From: Utricularia gibba
Taxonomy: Eukaryota; Streptophyta; Magnoliopsida; Lamiales; Lentibulariaceae
NCBI GenBank assembly: GCA_002189035.1
Contig: CM007989.1
Location: 4,340,001 to 4,404,000 of the forward strand
DNA length: 64,000 bases
Reading direction: 5' to 3'
Shown here: in pieces, positions 36,030 to 47,179 of the stretch
Numbering within the stretch: position 1 is the stretch's first letter
How the letters are laid out: every line of letters begins with the position of its first letter
The notes under the pieces: generated by a model
Databases searched by the model: none
The model's input: the letters and a program-made list of their open reading frames with translations, nothing else
What the model was told of the DNA's origin: nothing
Position numbers and translations under genes: made by a program

Positions 36030-36533
36030 CTGAGTTTGAAAATGCCTAACAGTGAATGGGTTAGCCCTGTGCAAGTTGTCCCAAAGAAACAAGGATCATA
36101 ATCATAGCCAATGACTAAGAGGAACTTTTGCCTACCAGAGTGCAAAATCATTGACGAAAGTGCACCATCAAAGTTGAATGAAGCCACCATGAACTATTAC
36201 CCACTTCTATTCATTGACCAAATGCTGAAAATAGGTGTTGGAAGGAGCCACTATCGCTACTTGGATGATGATTCCGGTTTCCATCAAATACTCGTGGCCC
36301 TAAAAGAACAATCAAAGGTTGCTTTTGTTTGCCCTTTTGGTACTTTTTCTTATCATAAAATACCCTTTGGATTTCAAAGATGCATGGTTAGTATTTTTTC
36401 ACAATATGTTGAAAAAATTATTCAGGTTTTTATGAATGACTTCATAGTTTATGGAAATAGTTTTGATAAATGTCTTATTAATTTGTCATTGATTTTGAAG
36501 TATTTTGTGAAGACCAATCTTGTTTTGAATTAA
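36030..36533 (+). pseudogene. Athila-like reverse transcriptase fragment
   Basis: Begins with NSEWVSPVQVVPKKQG (36049-36099), then after a stop YPLLFIDQMLKIGVGRSHYRYLDDDSGFHQI, FVCPFGTFSYHKIPFGF, FQRCMVSIFSQYVEKIIQVFMNDFIVYGNSF. The catalytic box normally MDD reads MND, and the residues between PFG(L) and FQRCM (normally CNAPAT) are deleted, so the enzyme is dead. Confidence 0.9.
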
Positions 36534-36734
36534 GAAAAATGTCACTTCATAGTAGAACAATGTATCATTTTAGAACATGTTGTTTCCCAAAACGGAATTG
36601 AGGTTGATAAGGCCAAAATTGAGGTAATCCAAAAATTATCTTATCCCACTTGTGTGAGAGATTTATGTTATTCCCTTGGACATTCTGGATTTTATCATAA
36701 ATTTATTTAGGATTTTTCAAAAATTGTATCTTCT

Positions 36735-36950
36735 TTGTGGGCCTTGTTGCATAAGAATGTTGAGTTTCACTTTTATGAAAATTGCAAAAATGCTTTTGAT
36801 GTTTTGAAAGAAAAGCTTGTTTCAGTTCCTATTATTCTGGCCCCAAATTGGAGTCTGTCATTGGAAATAATGCGTGATGCAAGTGATGTAGCTTTAGGTG
36901 TGGTTTTGGAAAAAAAAAGTAGAGAAGCAATCTCATGTGATCCACTATGA
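36735..36950 (+). pseudogene. Athila-like RNase H N-terminal fragment
   Basis: WALLHKNVEFHFYENCKNAFDVLKEKLVSVPIILAPNWSLSLEIMRDASDVALGVVL matches the RT-RNase H junction, where the family has AP.W..PFE.M.DASD.A.GAVL. Confidence 0.88.
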
Positions 36951-37312
36951 AGGATTCGAAGCATAGTCTCATTCACTAGATTTTATTACCTCAAGAATTC
37001 GCCTTGAAGATCAAGGACAAGAAAGGATGCAAGAATCTAGTGGCAGATCACCTCAACTGCATCACTTGTGAAGAAAAATCAAGCGTTATCGATGACAGAT
37101 TTCCGAATGAATACTTATTCATGATCCATGACGATAGTCCTTAGTATGCTGACATGGTAAATTATTTAGTGGCTGGACAATTTTCTATAGATTTCTAGCA
37201 CTACTAGAAGGAAAAATTGTGGAGTGACATCCTAAATTTCATTTGAGATGATCTATATCTTAGAAAAATTGATGCCGATCAGAGTATCAAATGATGCATC
37301 CTCCAGGATGAA

Positions 37313-37939
37313 GTGTACTCTATTCCTTCTCATTGTCATGAGTTGCTTTGCAGTAGACACTTTGGTGCAAAAATCACTACGAAAAAGGTTCTGAAAGCTA
37401 GATTTTATTGGCCTACAATATTCAAGGAAGCTTACCTTCATTTCAAGGCGTGTCCAAATTGTCAAAGAGAAAGAAATTTGAGATACAATGATCAAATGCC
37501 CCTTCAACACATTATCATGTGTGAGATCTTTGATGTATAAGACATCGACTTTATGAGACCCTCTCTCTCCCCCCCCCCCCCCCCCCTCCTTCAAGGGAAA
37601 CCCTACTTTCTACTTGTTGTTGATTATGTCTCCAAATGGATGGAAGCCATTGCTTGTGAGAGAGATAATGCTAAAAGTGCGAGTCATTTCTTGATCACTA
37701 TTTTGTTCCCATGGTTTGGCCATCCAAAAATCATCATTTCTAACTATGGCACCCATTTCGTAAATCATGCCATCAAGAGTGCATTGGTCAAAGTTCTCTT
37801 ATTTGAAATTACTTTGAAACTCCTTTTTCAATACAAGAAGAAAATGCCCCTGAAGAAATCAACATCAATAAGGAGGTGGATCTCTGGATTTTTGAAAAGG
37901 AGCGTGCCACTATGGAAGGACCATGCCTTGAGATGTTGA
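37313..37939 (+). pseudogene. Athila-like integrase
   Basis: Zinc-binding part HCHELLCSRHFGAKITTKKVLKARFYWPTIFKEAYLHFKACPNCQRE, then the core YFLLVVDYVSKWMEAIAC...FPWFGHPKIIISNYGTHF. The second catalytic motif, normally ISDxGxHF, reads ISNYGTHF (Asp to Asn). An 18-base C run (37569-37586) lies in the linker where the family has the GPFP segment. Confidence 0.9.
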
Positions 37940-38472
37940 TGAGGCATCCCAGCCCACTCAAAGAGGTAAAGCGCAATGCAGTTGCACAAAATTCTGGCGA
38001 CATTGAGCACCGAAGTCCCTTGCTTGGACGCAATTGAAGAACATTGTGAGATTTTCGCACAAAAATGCCCAGCTTATATTTAATCTCCTAACTCTTCATT
38101 TGCACTTGCTTGCTGATATTAATCGGTTGTTTGATGCTTCCCCAGTATGTAGATTTTCTAAAATTAGTTTACCTATTTATCCCAAGTTAGTTTTCGAATT
38201 TTATACTACTTTTGTGTTTGAGGATTTTCAAGTAACCCAATTGCTGAGGAGTTGGTTTCTTAGTGCCTTGGTGCTATAATTTTTCGCATATCTGTAAATG
38301 ATTTTAATGTGGTTTTAGGGCTTTGTTTTTGAATCAGATTCTGCCACTGCTCATTACCTCCAAGCTTATTGTGATTATCTTGAGCATTTCAATGTGCTGA
38401 ATGCCTATACTTCCATGTCTATCTATGAGCTCTCTTATTCTATACGTAAACTTAAGGTCTATTACTTGAGGG

Positions 38473-38570
38473 TGTTATAGCACCACTCAATGATGCTGGT
38501 GCCTTATTGAGTGGTGCTTAACAAGTATTTAGGAGAGTGTTATAGCACCACTCAATAAGGCACCAACATC
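38473..38570. repeat. Inverted repeat (about 32-bp arms) plus 19-bp direct repeat
   Basis: Arm 38492-38523 pairs with 38538-38570 around a 14-base loop; the arms differ by one substitution-type mismatch and one extra base near the loop. TGTTATAGCACCACTCAAT also occurs as a direct repeat at 38473-38491 and 38538-38556. It lies in the non-coding tail of the Athila-like element. Confidence 0.9.
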
Positions 38571-40394
38571 ATCGCCAAAGTCATCGTGTTTTTCCTGTGG
38601 ACAATGATGAAGAAGTTTCCCATAAATTTGGAGTGGTGGATTGTTACCCAAATGTACTCCATCACCGCTAAAAATGAGAGGGTACTCCCATTTGCTTCTC
38701 TCATCACCAAGCTCGCCCAGCACCTTGAGTTCCTATGAAGGATCCTTTGTTGTACTGGGGAAAAGGTCTCATGCTAGATTTGCATGGTCACTCCTCTTAA
38801 TCTCATCCTCTCCCCCGTCCATGATCAATGTGGGATTCGCCTAAGGCCCTTCCTTCAAACCCTTCTGTGGGGCGGGATGTCACAATTTAGAGCCTCCAGG
38901 AGCAACTTCCTTCCCTCTTCAACAAGTTGGACACTTACCTCGCCACTACATCATGCTCTGGATTGCCCCATGACTAAGGTACCCTCCACTATACTTGAAG
39001 ATGAGGAAATCATCAAAATTAAGTGTGGGGGAGGAGTTTATGTTTCTTTTTAAGCTTTAGTATTTTATGGGCATTAGGTCTTATGTGCTAATTTGTGTTG
39101 AATTTTTTCGTGCTTCATGCTTCATTTTTCTTCAAGTACATTTGATTTCGTGAATAAGGCTAAGATTTTATAATTGATCATATTTAGATTCATGAATTCC
39201 TTGATGCTAGGAAAATACTTTAATTGTTTTTCTTTCTACATATAAGGCACTTATTGCATGCTTTAGGAAAGATCATACTATAACTATAAATATATTTCCT
39301 TTCCTTGTACATACTATGCTGTGAATAAATTTGTTTTGCTCCTATATCCGAAAAGAAAAATATATATATTAGGGGTGTCAAAGATAAGATTGTTTGGTGA
39401 AATAATATATTTCCTTTCCTTGTACATAAGGTTTCATAATCCAAACAACCTTCCCCAAAATGAATTACGAAATTGATATGAATGAATGAGCGAAGTAGTC
39501 ACTATAATCACTATAGTATATGTTATTTTTGCACTTCTATTTCCTTCATGATATGAATGAGCGAAGTAGTCATTGATCTAAGTCTTTATCTGATGCATGC
39601 TTATTTGAGTGATTTGGCTTAACTTGATTGAAGGATAGAGAAAGAAATTGGAGTAGATACCTACTGAAGGTTGCATGTGTCTTAATAATGTATCATGATA
39701 TAGGTTCTGTCTTTTTCGTGGATTGTTATGATTTTCATATTTGAAGACAAGCATGATTTAAGTGTGTAGGAATATGTTAAGTGTCATTTTTTACCTATTT
39801 ATTATATATTATTACATGTTAATTAAATATTAAATTTCTCAAATTAAGAGTATATTAATAAGTATTCTAATTTATTAAAAAAATCCAATTATTGTATTTT
39901 ATACATATTTTTATTATCTTTTTCGTATACCTTGACCAAAATGTGGTAGTAAGTAGTGTTGGAGTGTTGCATAACTCTTGCAGAAGACTAAACACTGACA
40001 TTTTTTTCTTTGCACGTAACTTGGAGCAATTGTAGGCAAAATATTGACATTATTCAGGATCCTTAACTCACGGCATGTTATAGTCTACAACAATAATTGA
40101 GTGCTTACTTGCACAAATGAGAAAATTGTTGCGCACGCAAGATAGAAAGAATGATAGAAAATAAGCAGGGGAAGTTAATGTACGTAGGTAATGAATTAAA
40201 AGAAATTGAGAACAATTTAAATCGGACTTTTTTCACTTTGTTGTTGGCACTTGAACTTGTTCTTTCTCTCCATCAAAAGGAGGAAAATACTTTAGCTTTC
40301 TATTTTCATTTTTTCATAATCATTCATTGCTAAACCTTTCTAATTTATGGAAATAGATGAAGTTTACTTCCACGTCTTTAGCATCAATTTTGGT

Positions 40395-40500
40395 TCTTTA
40401 ATGAATTTTTTTTCGGATTTCACATATTTCCAAGCATCATGTTACAATCTCTCTATAACGTCTTCTAATCACGATCCATGAATAGCAGGCCACTCCTCAT
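40395..40500 (-). repeat. Third partial copy of the 32.6-kb repeat
   Basis: GGATTTCACATATTTCCAAGCATCATG ... CATGAATAGCAGGCCACTC aligns with 32653-32731, the start of tandem copy 1 and its flank. Same orientation. Confidence 0.7.
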
Positions 40501-41439
40501 ATATTTTGATGACGAGTAAGGTAAAGAGTACCATCTCCAACCTTATTGGTTCGAGGGAAATAGTGAATTATGTATGGTCGGGATATCATGATAATGGACA
40601 GATAGTGACCTCATACCCACCATTGGTCATTGGCAACAATTGGATACACGTAAAGAATTCAGTTTTAAGGACAATTGACAGCAATCCTTTTATCCTCTCA
40701 ATCGTCCAATGGAGTACTACATGAGGTAATTCATGGGCCTCCTTATCAATCAAATCGTAAGGAAGAGTAAGCTATTGCTTACTTATATAACCAGCTATTT
40801 GAAAAAAATCGATGAAAGCCGAGACAAGAATAAACAAAAGAGGAAATAGAATTTCATTCTCAAAAACTACTTTCCTTAGTCAAGATCTATTGCTTAGTTA
40901 TATCTTTTGTTTCTATATTTCAAAAATCCTCTTTTACAATCCTATGATAATTTATAAAAGTTTAGCACAAAACACTTTTCGTAAAACTCAACTCTTTGAA
41001 ATCGACACTTGTACCATATTTTATTTGTGTTTTACATTTTTTAAATTAAAATTTGTTGAGAAAACAATACCCAACATAATTATTACACAACAACCAAACG
41101 TTGCGTTAAAATTATGATAAACAAAAAATTCTTGTCATTGCAACATGATACTTTTCAAATCAAATAAAATTAATAAATTTCTGATGCAAATTAATCAACA
41201 AATTTCAAAAAAATGTACAGTGCTTCATGGTCTAAAACAAGAAACATAATGTTTATTGTGTAAAAGTTAGTGTATTTTGTTTTCAATTGATTTTAAGTTT
41301 AGCTATAACTAGTATGAATTTAATAACAATTACGAAAATAAAAATAAAGAGAGAGTAGGTTGTAATTCTAATTTAGTAAATACTAATAGACTACTTTGAT
41401 GTTACATGAATAATATGTTAATTTAACTTTTGATACTAA

Positions 41440-42260
41440 CTTTCTCGAAACCCTAATTAACAAAGAATCCTCAAATCTACCCTAGATTCTTTAATGAATT
41501 TTCAGTTTCAGGTTTTCTAACTTTCTTAAATTAACCTATACTTTGGTCTACCAATTTACAAGATATATAGGATTAAATGTACCCGATCTTGTTGACCTTT
41601 ATCCAAAAATCTTATCTACTAAATCTCTCCTAACTTTTTGACCTTCCATTATTAAGGTTCTTTAGTTGAGTGTGTTAATCTTTTTATCTTCTAAACCTAT
41701 TTAGATTTGATAAGAAAAGAACACAAACTTGAACATGAAATAAAAAAAAATGCATTATCCTTTTCCCCTAAGTTATTGCTTCTACTCATCTACACATACA
41801 AACTATAAGTAAAATATTTTCATGAAACAAAAATAAAAATAGATCCATAGTTATAATCTTGAAAGAGAAGATAAATTGAAACGAAGAGTAAAGAAAAATC
41901 TTAAATGCCAAGTTGTTGATTTTGCTTTCATAATACTACTACTAATTGAGAGTAGTAAATCTTGAAATAGATCTGAGTATTTTGACTTGAAATATTCCTT
42001 ACTTTTTTTTTCATTTCACATTGTCTTGTTCCTCCCTCATGTTTAGTTCAAAGTTATGTACATATCATCTTTCTTCATTTTTTCACTATTTTTTTGCTAT
42101 TTAATCATTTTTACTATTTTTTTTATCCTTGATCTAAAATAAACTTTATTATACATGGATTTTTTTTTGCGATGTGACTCTATTAGAGTGTACTGTTGTA
42201 TTTAAATAAATATTATTAAATCAAAATTAGGATTAAATCATTAATGTAGTTTCAATCTTG
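41440..42260. repeat. Possible very old LTR remnant
   Basis: Short scattered blocks (AATTAAGG..GTT..GTTGAGT, TGTACTGTTGTATTTAAA...ATTAGGATTAAAT) appear in the same order as in the local gypsy LTR family (12711-13858 and 14890-14950). Similarity is weak and could be chance in AT-rich DNA. Confidence 0.2.
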
Positions 42261-43782
42261 AACAAAATAAGAAAATCATGCTAACATCTCAAAAATATTG
42301 AAATTCATACAGAAATCTCGTTATTTACAATAAAATGGATATATTTCCAAAATTGAAACAACTAATAATTATTTGTTATCATGAAAATTTTCGATTAAAC
42401 CCTAAAAAATCATGAACTCTGTCTATAAATGCTTAATCAATTTCAAATCATACTTCAATTGCAAACATGAACTCAAAATTCACATTAAGTTCTCAATGAA
42501 ACACTTGAAACCAATTTCCTACTCTTATCCAACAATTGAAAGTGTTGAAATCATATAAAGCACACACACTTCTAGAACAAACTTCTAAAACTTTGATCTC
42601 ATTAAAAAAAAAAAGACTTCAATTACAAAATCAACATCTTTATGTACTCGTCGATTATGCAAACGGAATTGGTAATGGCAAATGACGATGGTATATTTGT
42701 TAAAATTTAATTTCAATGTTGAACAGATAGACAACAACAAAGATGATAAAGAATTGAAAAAAATTGTTGTGTTTTGAAATTTTCAAACTGTCCGATTTGA
42801 AAGTAGATAAACACTCTTGTGTCTTATGTTGTTTGTTTTCTATCGCTCATCTATGAAAGATGTTCATAAAGATTAGGTCAAAGTCTAATGAAGGAAACTT
42901 AATGTGAAGCGAACTCCTATTTTTAATACATATGGGCCCATTTTCATGAGTATTATTTTTTTTATTTCATATGAATATGAGTTATGATTAACCATTTTAA
43001 TATATAATTTTTTTATCATTGTATATGAATGTGATTTAACCATAACTTACATTCGTGTGTAATTATGCCTTTTATTATATGTGGGTATGAGTTAATTATA
43101 ACTATGCTCCATTTATTATAACTAAATTATGTTCGTGTAAACTTTTTGATTTATAAAAGAAATTATGTTGAATTAATTTAATTTAAAATAGATTATTAAT
43201 TTTAACAAATATTACAATTCATGATATAAAAAAATTAAAATTATTATATATATACAAGATATCAACCCATGAAATGCATTACTATTTATATTAAACTCAT
43301 ATATTTTTTAAAAAACAGATCTTATTAATTTAATTTTAATCAAATATAAATTATATTTATATATATCAAACAAAATATATATCAATAAAAACACTTATTT
43401 ATAAAAAAGAGTTGTTAACAAGTGTTTATCAAACAGTAATAATATTTAATTAAATTAATAATAAATACAAGTTAATTCGATTATCTTATTTTAAAATAGG
43501 GTACATTATTATTATTATTTTAAATGATATTATGATTTATAATATTAAAGAATTAAATTATTATCTACATATACAGCATTCTATATAAAATAAAATATAT
43601 AGAAATAATGTATTTGAAAAAATAATTTTAATAAATAAAAATAATTATTTAAAAAATTATTCTGTTAATAATTATAAAATGTAATTATTTTATCAATAAA
43701 AATATTAGAGGGGGCAGCAAACGAACGCAGCCGAGTTAACGCACATCAAAAGTACGCGGCGTTGGTACCCACTATCAGTTTC

Positions 43783-44833
43783 ATGGCTTTCGATTTGATG
43801 CGGCGTGGAGGAGCGATCTTCTGCCGTCGTCTGGCTAGCGGAATTCTTCGCCGTGATTCAGTTGCCGCTTCTTTTCTGTCTCCGAGGTACTCGCCGCACG
43901 GTCTTGTGCAATTCTTTTTTACCTGAAAGAGTGGGAGTTGGTGCATTTGATGAAGTTTTTTAGTCCGTTGGTACATACTCCCTAAGAATTCGGATTGTTC
44001 GAATCGCGAATCCACTTTTATTTTCTATTTTCTTCTCTAGTGTTCGAGAGAATATCTTTTTTTCAGCAACTTAGAGGAATTAACTGACTGTGAGATTCTC
44101 CGTTAGTTCCGGTCGATATACCGACGAGAAACTGAGATTCAGTTTCTATGATCGGTTTTTCACTTTCTGGTGAACTAGAGAGATTCTGATCGTTGCATAC
44201 CCTGCCTGACCCATTCCTGTGCAAATACCCACTGCTGCAGTAGTTTCGATTAACTGTTACGCTTGGTCTCTTGCAAATTCTACTGCCAATTTCTTCTGAA
44301 TTTCGATGAGCGAGCATAAAATTTAGCATCAGTGAAGGAGTGGTGATGACTGTGTATCTCATTGCACTTGTCTATTGTAACTTGTAAGATGTTTTTGTTC
44401 CTTTACAATCTGTCAATTGGCCACCTGTTGGTCAGGGCAAGAGCGATGTAATTTTCAGGTCAAAGGCTTTGGTGCGGGGATAGCTTAGCGTTATGATGAT
44501 GTGATACTGTGATCTTAACCTGGTAAGAATGAACGCAGGAAGTTGCACTTTTCTGGTGATGCCAAGGTCGAGACCTACAACAAGAATGTCGAAGAGACTG
44601 CAAATCCAACTGTCGTTCCAGACCACATGATCCCTAGCAAACAAGATCAATACTGGATTCCGGATCCACAAACTGGTGTGTTTGGTCCTGCATCAACTTA
44701 TAGCCAATCTTCAGCCAAGGACACGAATGTGAGTTCCAGTGTGGGTAAAGGATCAATATTGGAACAGGAAACATTCATCCGCCCTATGGAAGACCTAGAC
44801 AAGCCAGAACCTGAGCCATTGAAAGGCAAGTAA
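43783..44833 (+). CDS. LEA_3-like small protein, predicted organelle-targeted
   Basis: Two exons, 43783-43886 and 44539-44833, joined in phase, encode 132 residues. The N-terminus MAFDLMRRGGAIFCRRLASGILRRDS is rich in Arg, Ser and hydrophobics without acidic residues, as in mitochondrial presequences. The second exon has VVPDHMIPSKQDQYWIPDPQTGVFGPAS, like the W(I/V/A)P.P.TG motif of the LEA_3/SAG21 group, and FIRPMEDLDKPEPEP near the end. I recall plant proteins annotated 'late embryogenesis abundant protein At5g17165-like' with VVPD...YW.PHPQTGVFGPA, which fits closely. Such proteins are hydrophilic and stress- or seed-induced; a catalytic role is not known. The single intron follows the targeting peptide, as in the family. 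Confidence 0.85.
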
Positions 44834-45213
44834 CAAGAATAAGGCTGTGTTCTGCCTGCCTCCGGATGGTTAGTATCAGTTCCGGACGTCGTGGTGCATT
44901 TATGCACTTTTTATTTTTCATTCAGCATGTTTGGCATGTGTGGTTGAAGATCTATGGAGTATGTGGGACTCCTTTGTTTACCTTGAGCCGCGTTTGCTTT
45001 TTATCTGTATTGCGCTACATCTCTTTTTCCATGAATGTCCAAGCTTCCCATGTACTAAAAACATGCTGCTAGCAAGATACAAATCCTACCTCCAAAAGTG
45101 TGTACAGATATATATATATAATGAATGAAATTCCCATGTTCTATCTAATGAACTGAAAACCGAGAAGGACCGTTCGTTTCAATCGCAGAGTTTGTTCTCA
45201 TTTTTTATCATGT
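44834..45213. other. Convergent 3' regions
   Basis: Lies between the stops of the LEA-like (+) and PPR (-) genes; presumably both 3' UTRs. A short TA repeat occurs at 45109-45120. Confidence 0.6.
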
Positions 45214-47179
45214 TCAAGAGTTGGCATGTGCTTGATACCTTCTTTGAAGATGTTCTGTAGCCGATTCTAGCATTTGACGAGCTTTTCTATCAGGAGAGCA
45301 GCCAGAGGCCTCCATTGCCCTGTATACCACTGGAACCTAATCACATCATCAGCCCCTCAGTCTAAGCAAAGGTTACCCAGATCAAAACACGAGTTCATCA
45401 TGAATTTCCAATGAACAAAGTATGCGAAGCCGTGTACAGAACACGCTAATCAGAAAGAAGGTGAATGAATGGTGTTTGTTGGTGTTGGTACCTGATCATA
45501 CTTCTTAGCCCAGAGAAACGCCTTCATCAATGTAGTGTAGGTTACCACGTCAGGGAATATGCCCTTCACATGCGCCAAACACACGCCAATTTTCAGCTTT
45601 CAGCACATGGAGATACTTTTGTAGTCAATCAAACTTACATTCTCCTTCATGTGGTTGTACACTGACACGGCTTCCTCGCAGTGTCCTGCTGTGGCAAAAG
45701 CGTTTATGAGCACATTCAGCAGTATCAGGTTTGGTTCTATTCCCTCCATCTCCATCAACTGCAATATCCTGACTGTTTCTGCACAGAGCCCCTGATTCAC
45801 AACACAGAATATCAGCTGTAGCACATGACAACAAAGTGGCAGACACACAAGTGGGAAAGAACCTGCCGAGCATATGCATTTGCTAGAACACAAAACAAGC
45901 TTTCTGATAGCGGAACGCCTTCAGACTTGAGAGCTGTTATGCAATCTTTAGGGGTTTTGAATCTTCCATACTGCCCATGGATATCCACTAAAACAGCATA
46001 AATGGCACAACTCTTTTCTAGTCCTTGGCTTCTCAAACGCTCAAAGATTTTCCTTAACATGCCCCACTGTCCCTCTTCCCCTACCCGGTGGATCATCGTC
46101 ACGAAAGTGTTGGGATCCGGATATGTTCCTCCTTCAAGCATCCTGAGGAACACATTGACGGCACCATCAACATCCCCGTACTTACAGTGCCAGTGGATCA
46201 AGGAATTCCATGTTTTGATACCTGGTTTTAGGCCATATTGTAGCATTTTCTCAAGCATTGCTAGAGCATCCTGTAGCTCACCATATCTCCCAAAGGTATC
46301 GATAATGCTTTCAAACATCTTTCCATCCATCATAGATCTTGATTCTCGGACCTTTCTGATAGCCCCCAGTGCTTTTTTCCACATCCCATTATTCCTGTAT
46401 ATTTCCATAACCCTACTATAAACATACGAATCTGGATTAAAACCCTGCTCCTTCATCTCAGCAATCACACGCCATGTATCTTTTAGCCTGCCAGCGCCAG
46501 CATAATAATTAACTAGAATCTGGAACGTCTTTCGGTCCCTATTAAACCCCATATCATCCATCACCTTCAAGAGCTTATCGGCAAATTCTAACAGGCTTTT
46601 CTTCAAACAGCTTACAAGCAGTGAGTTGAACAACTTGGTCCTAGGCTTGCAGCCCGCCATGAACATCTCCTGTAAAAATATATCTGCTTCTAGTGTCCTG
46701 CCCATTTTGGCGAGACCAGTGATTATATAATCGTAAGACTTGGAGCTGGGACGGGAGCCCAACGCCTCTATTTCCGATACCACGGCGATTGCGTCATCAA
46801 CTTTACCATCTTCACACATCTCCCATATGGTTTTGTTGTAAAAATCGTAGCTTAGCTCCATCCCATTGCAAAACCCATTTCCCGAGACCGCATTCACTGA
46901 AAATCCAACAGATTTTAGAACACCAATGCTCAGGAAATCCCGTGTCCTCGTCTGACTGAACAGTCGAATAGTGGGTCTTAAGTAATTTGCTCTAGAGATG
47001 AAAAATACAAGGGAACAGGAGGAGAATACGCAGGGAGTCGTTGACGAATGTGGCCTGTGCAGCATCATCATCGGCGAAGACTCATTAGAAACCAGACGCC
47101 TTCGCGCGTAAAAAAAACCGCAACCCTTTGTTGCTGATTCCCCCGTTTGACTTTTGATCCTAAAAGCATCTGTATTCAT
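45214..47179 (-). CDS. P-class pentatricopeptide repeat protein
   Basis: Organelle RNA-binding protein family acting in transcript processing, stability or translation. Four exons, all phase 0: 47179-45863, 45791-45639, 45563-45492, 45336-45214; 554 residues, frame intact. After an Arg/Ser-rich N-terminus that looks like a transit peptide, tandem 35-residue P-type repeats run almost to the end (for example PSSKSYDYIITGLAKMGRTLEADIFLQEM, DRKTFQILVNYYAGAGRLKDTWRVIAEMKEQGFNP, PNLILLNVLINAFATAGHCEEAVSVYNHMKEN). There is no E or DYW extension, so an editing enzyme is unlikely. The style resembles CRP1/At5g42310-like proteins, but I cannot assign an orthologue. The true start may be one of the Met residues 37-39 (MMMLHRP). 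Confidence 0.93.

Larger units (their letters stand above)
34217..39036 (+). mobile_element. Decayed Ty3/gypsy element, Athila/Tat-like
   Basis: Plus-strand order: gag (about 34217-35424), protease (35435-35833), reverse transcriptase (about 36030-36533), RNase H start (36735-36950), integrase (37313-37939), a non-coding/second-ORF tail, then a polypurine tract AAGTGTGGGGGAGGAG at 39021-39036 that should abut the 3' LTR. Gag motif NHPNFCW (family: RNHPNFSW) and the DLGAS protease are typical of the Athila/Tat clade. Every domain is interrupted by stops or deletions, and the LTRs could not be delimited. Confidence 0.85.
39037..43782. other. Probable 3' LTR debris and long AT-rich spacer
   Basis: Sequence after the PPT should be the 3' LTR of the Athila-like element but its end is not identifiable. 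From about 40800 to 43700 the DNA is AT-rich. No gene seen. Confidence 0.45.

Noticed and set aside
44866-45128. Two overlapping plus-strand frames after the LEA-like gene
   Set aside because: Fall in the 3' region between convergent genes; hydrophobic by composition, no family match.
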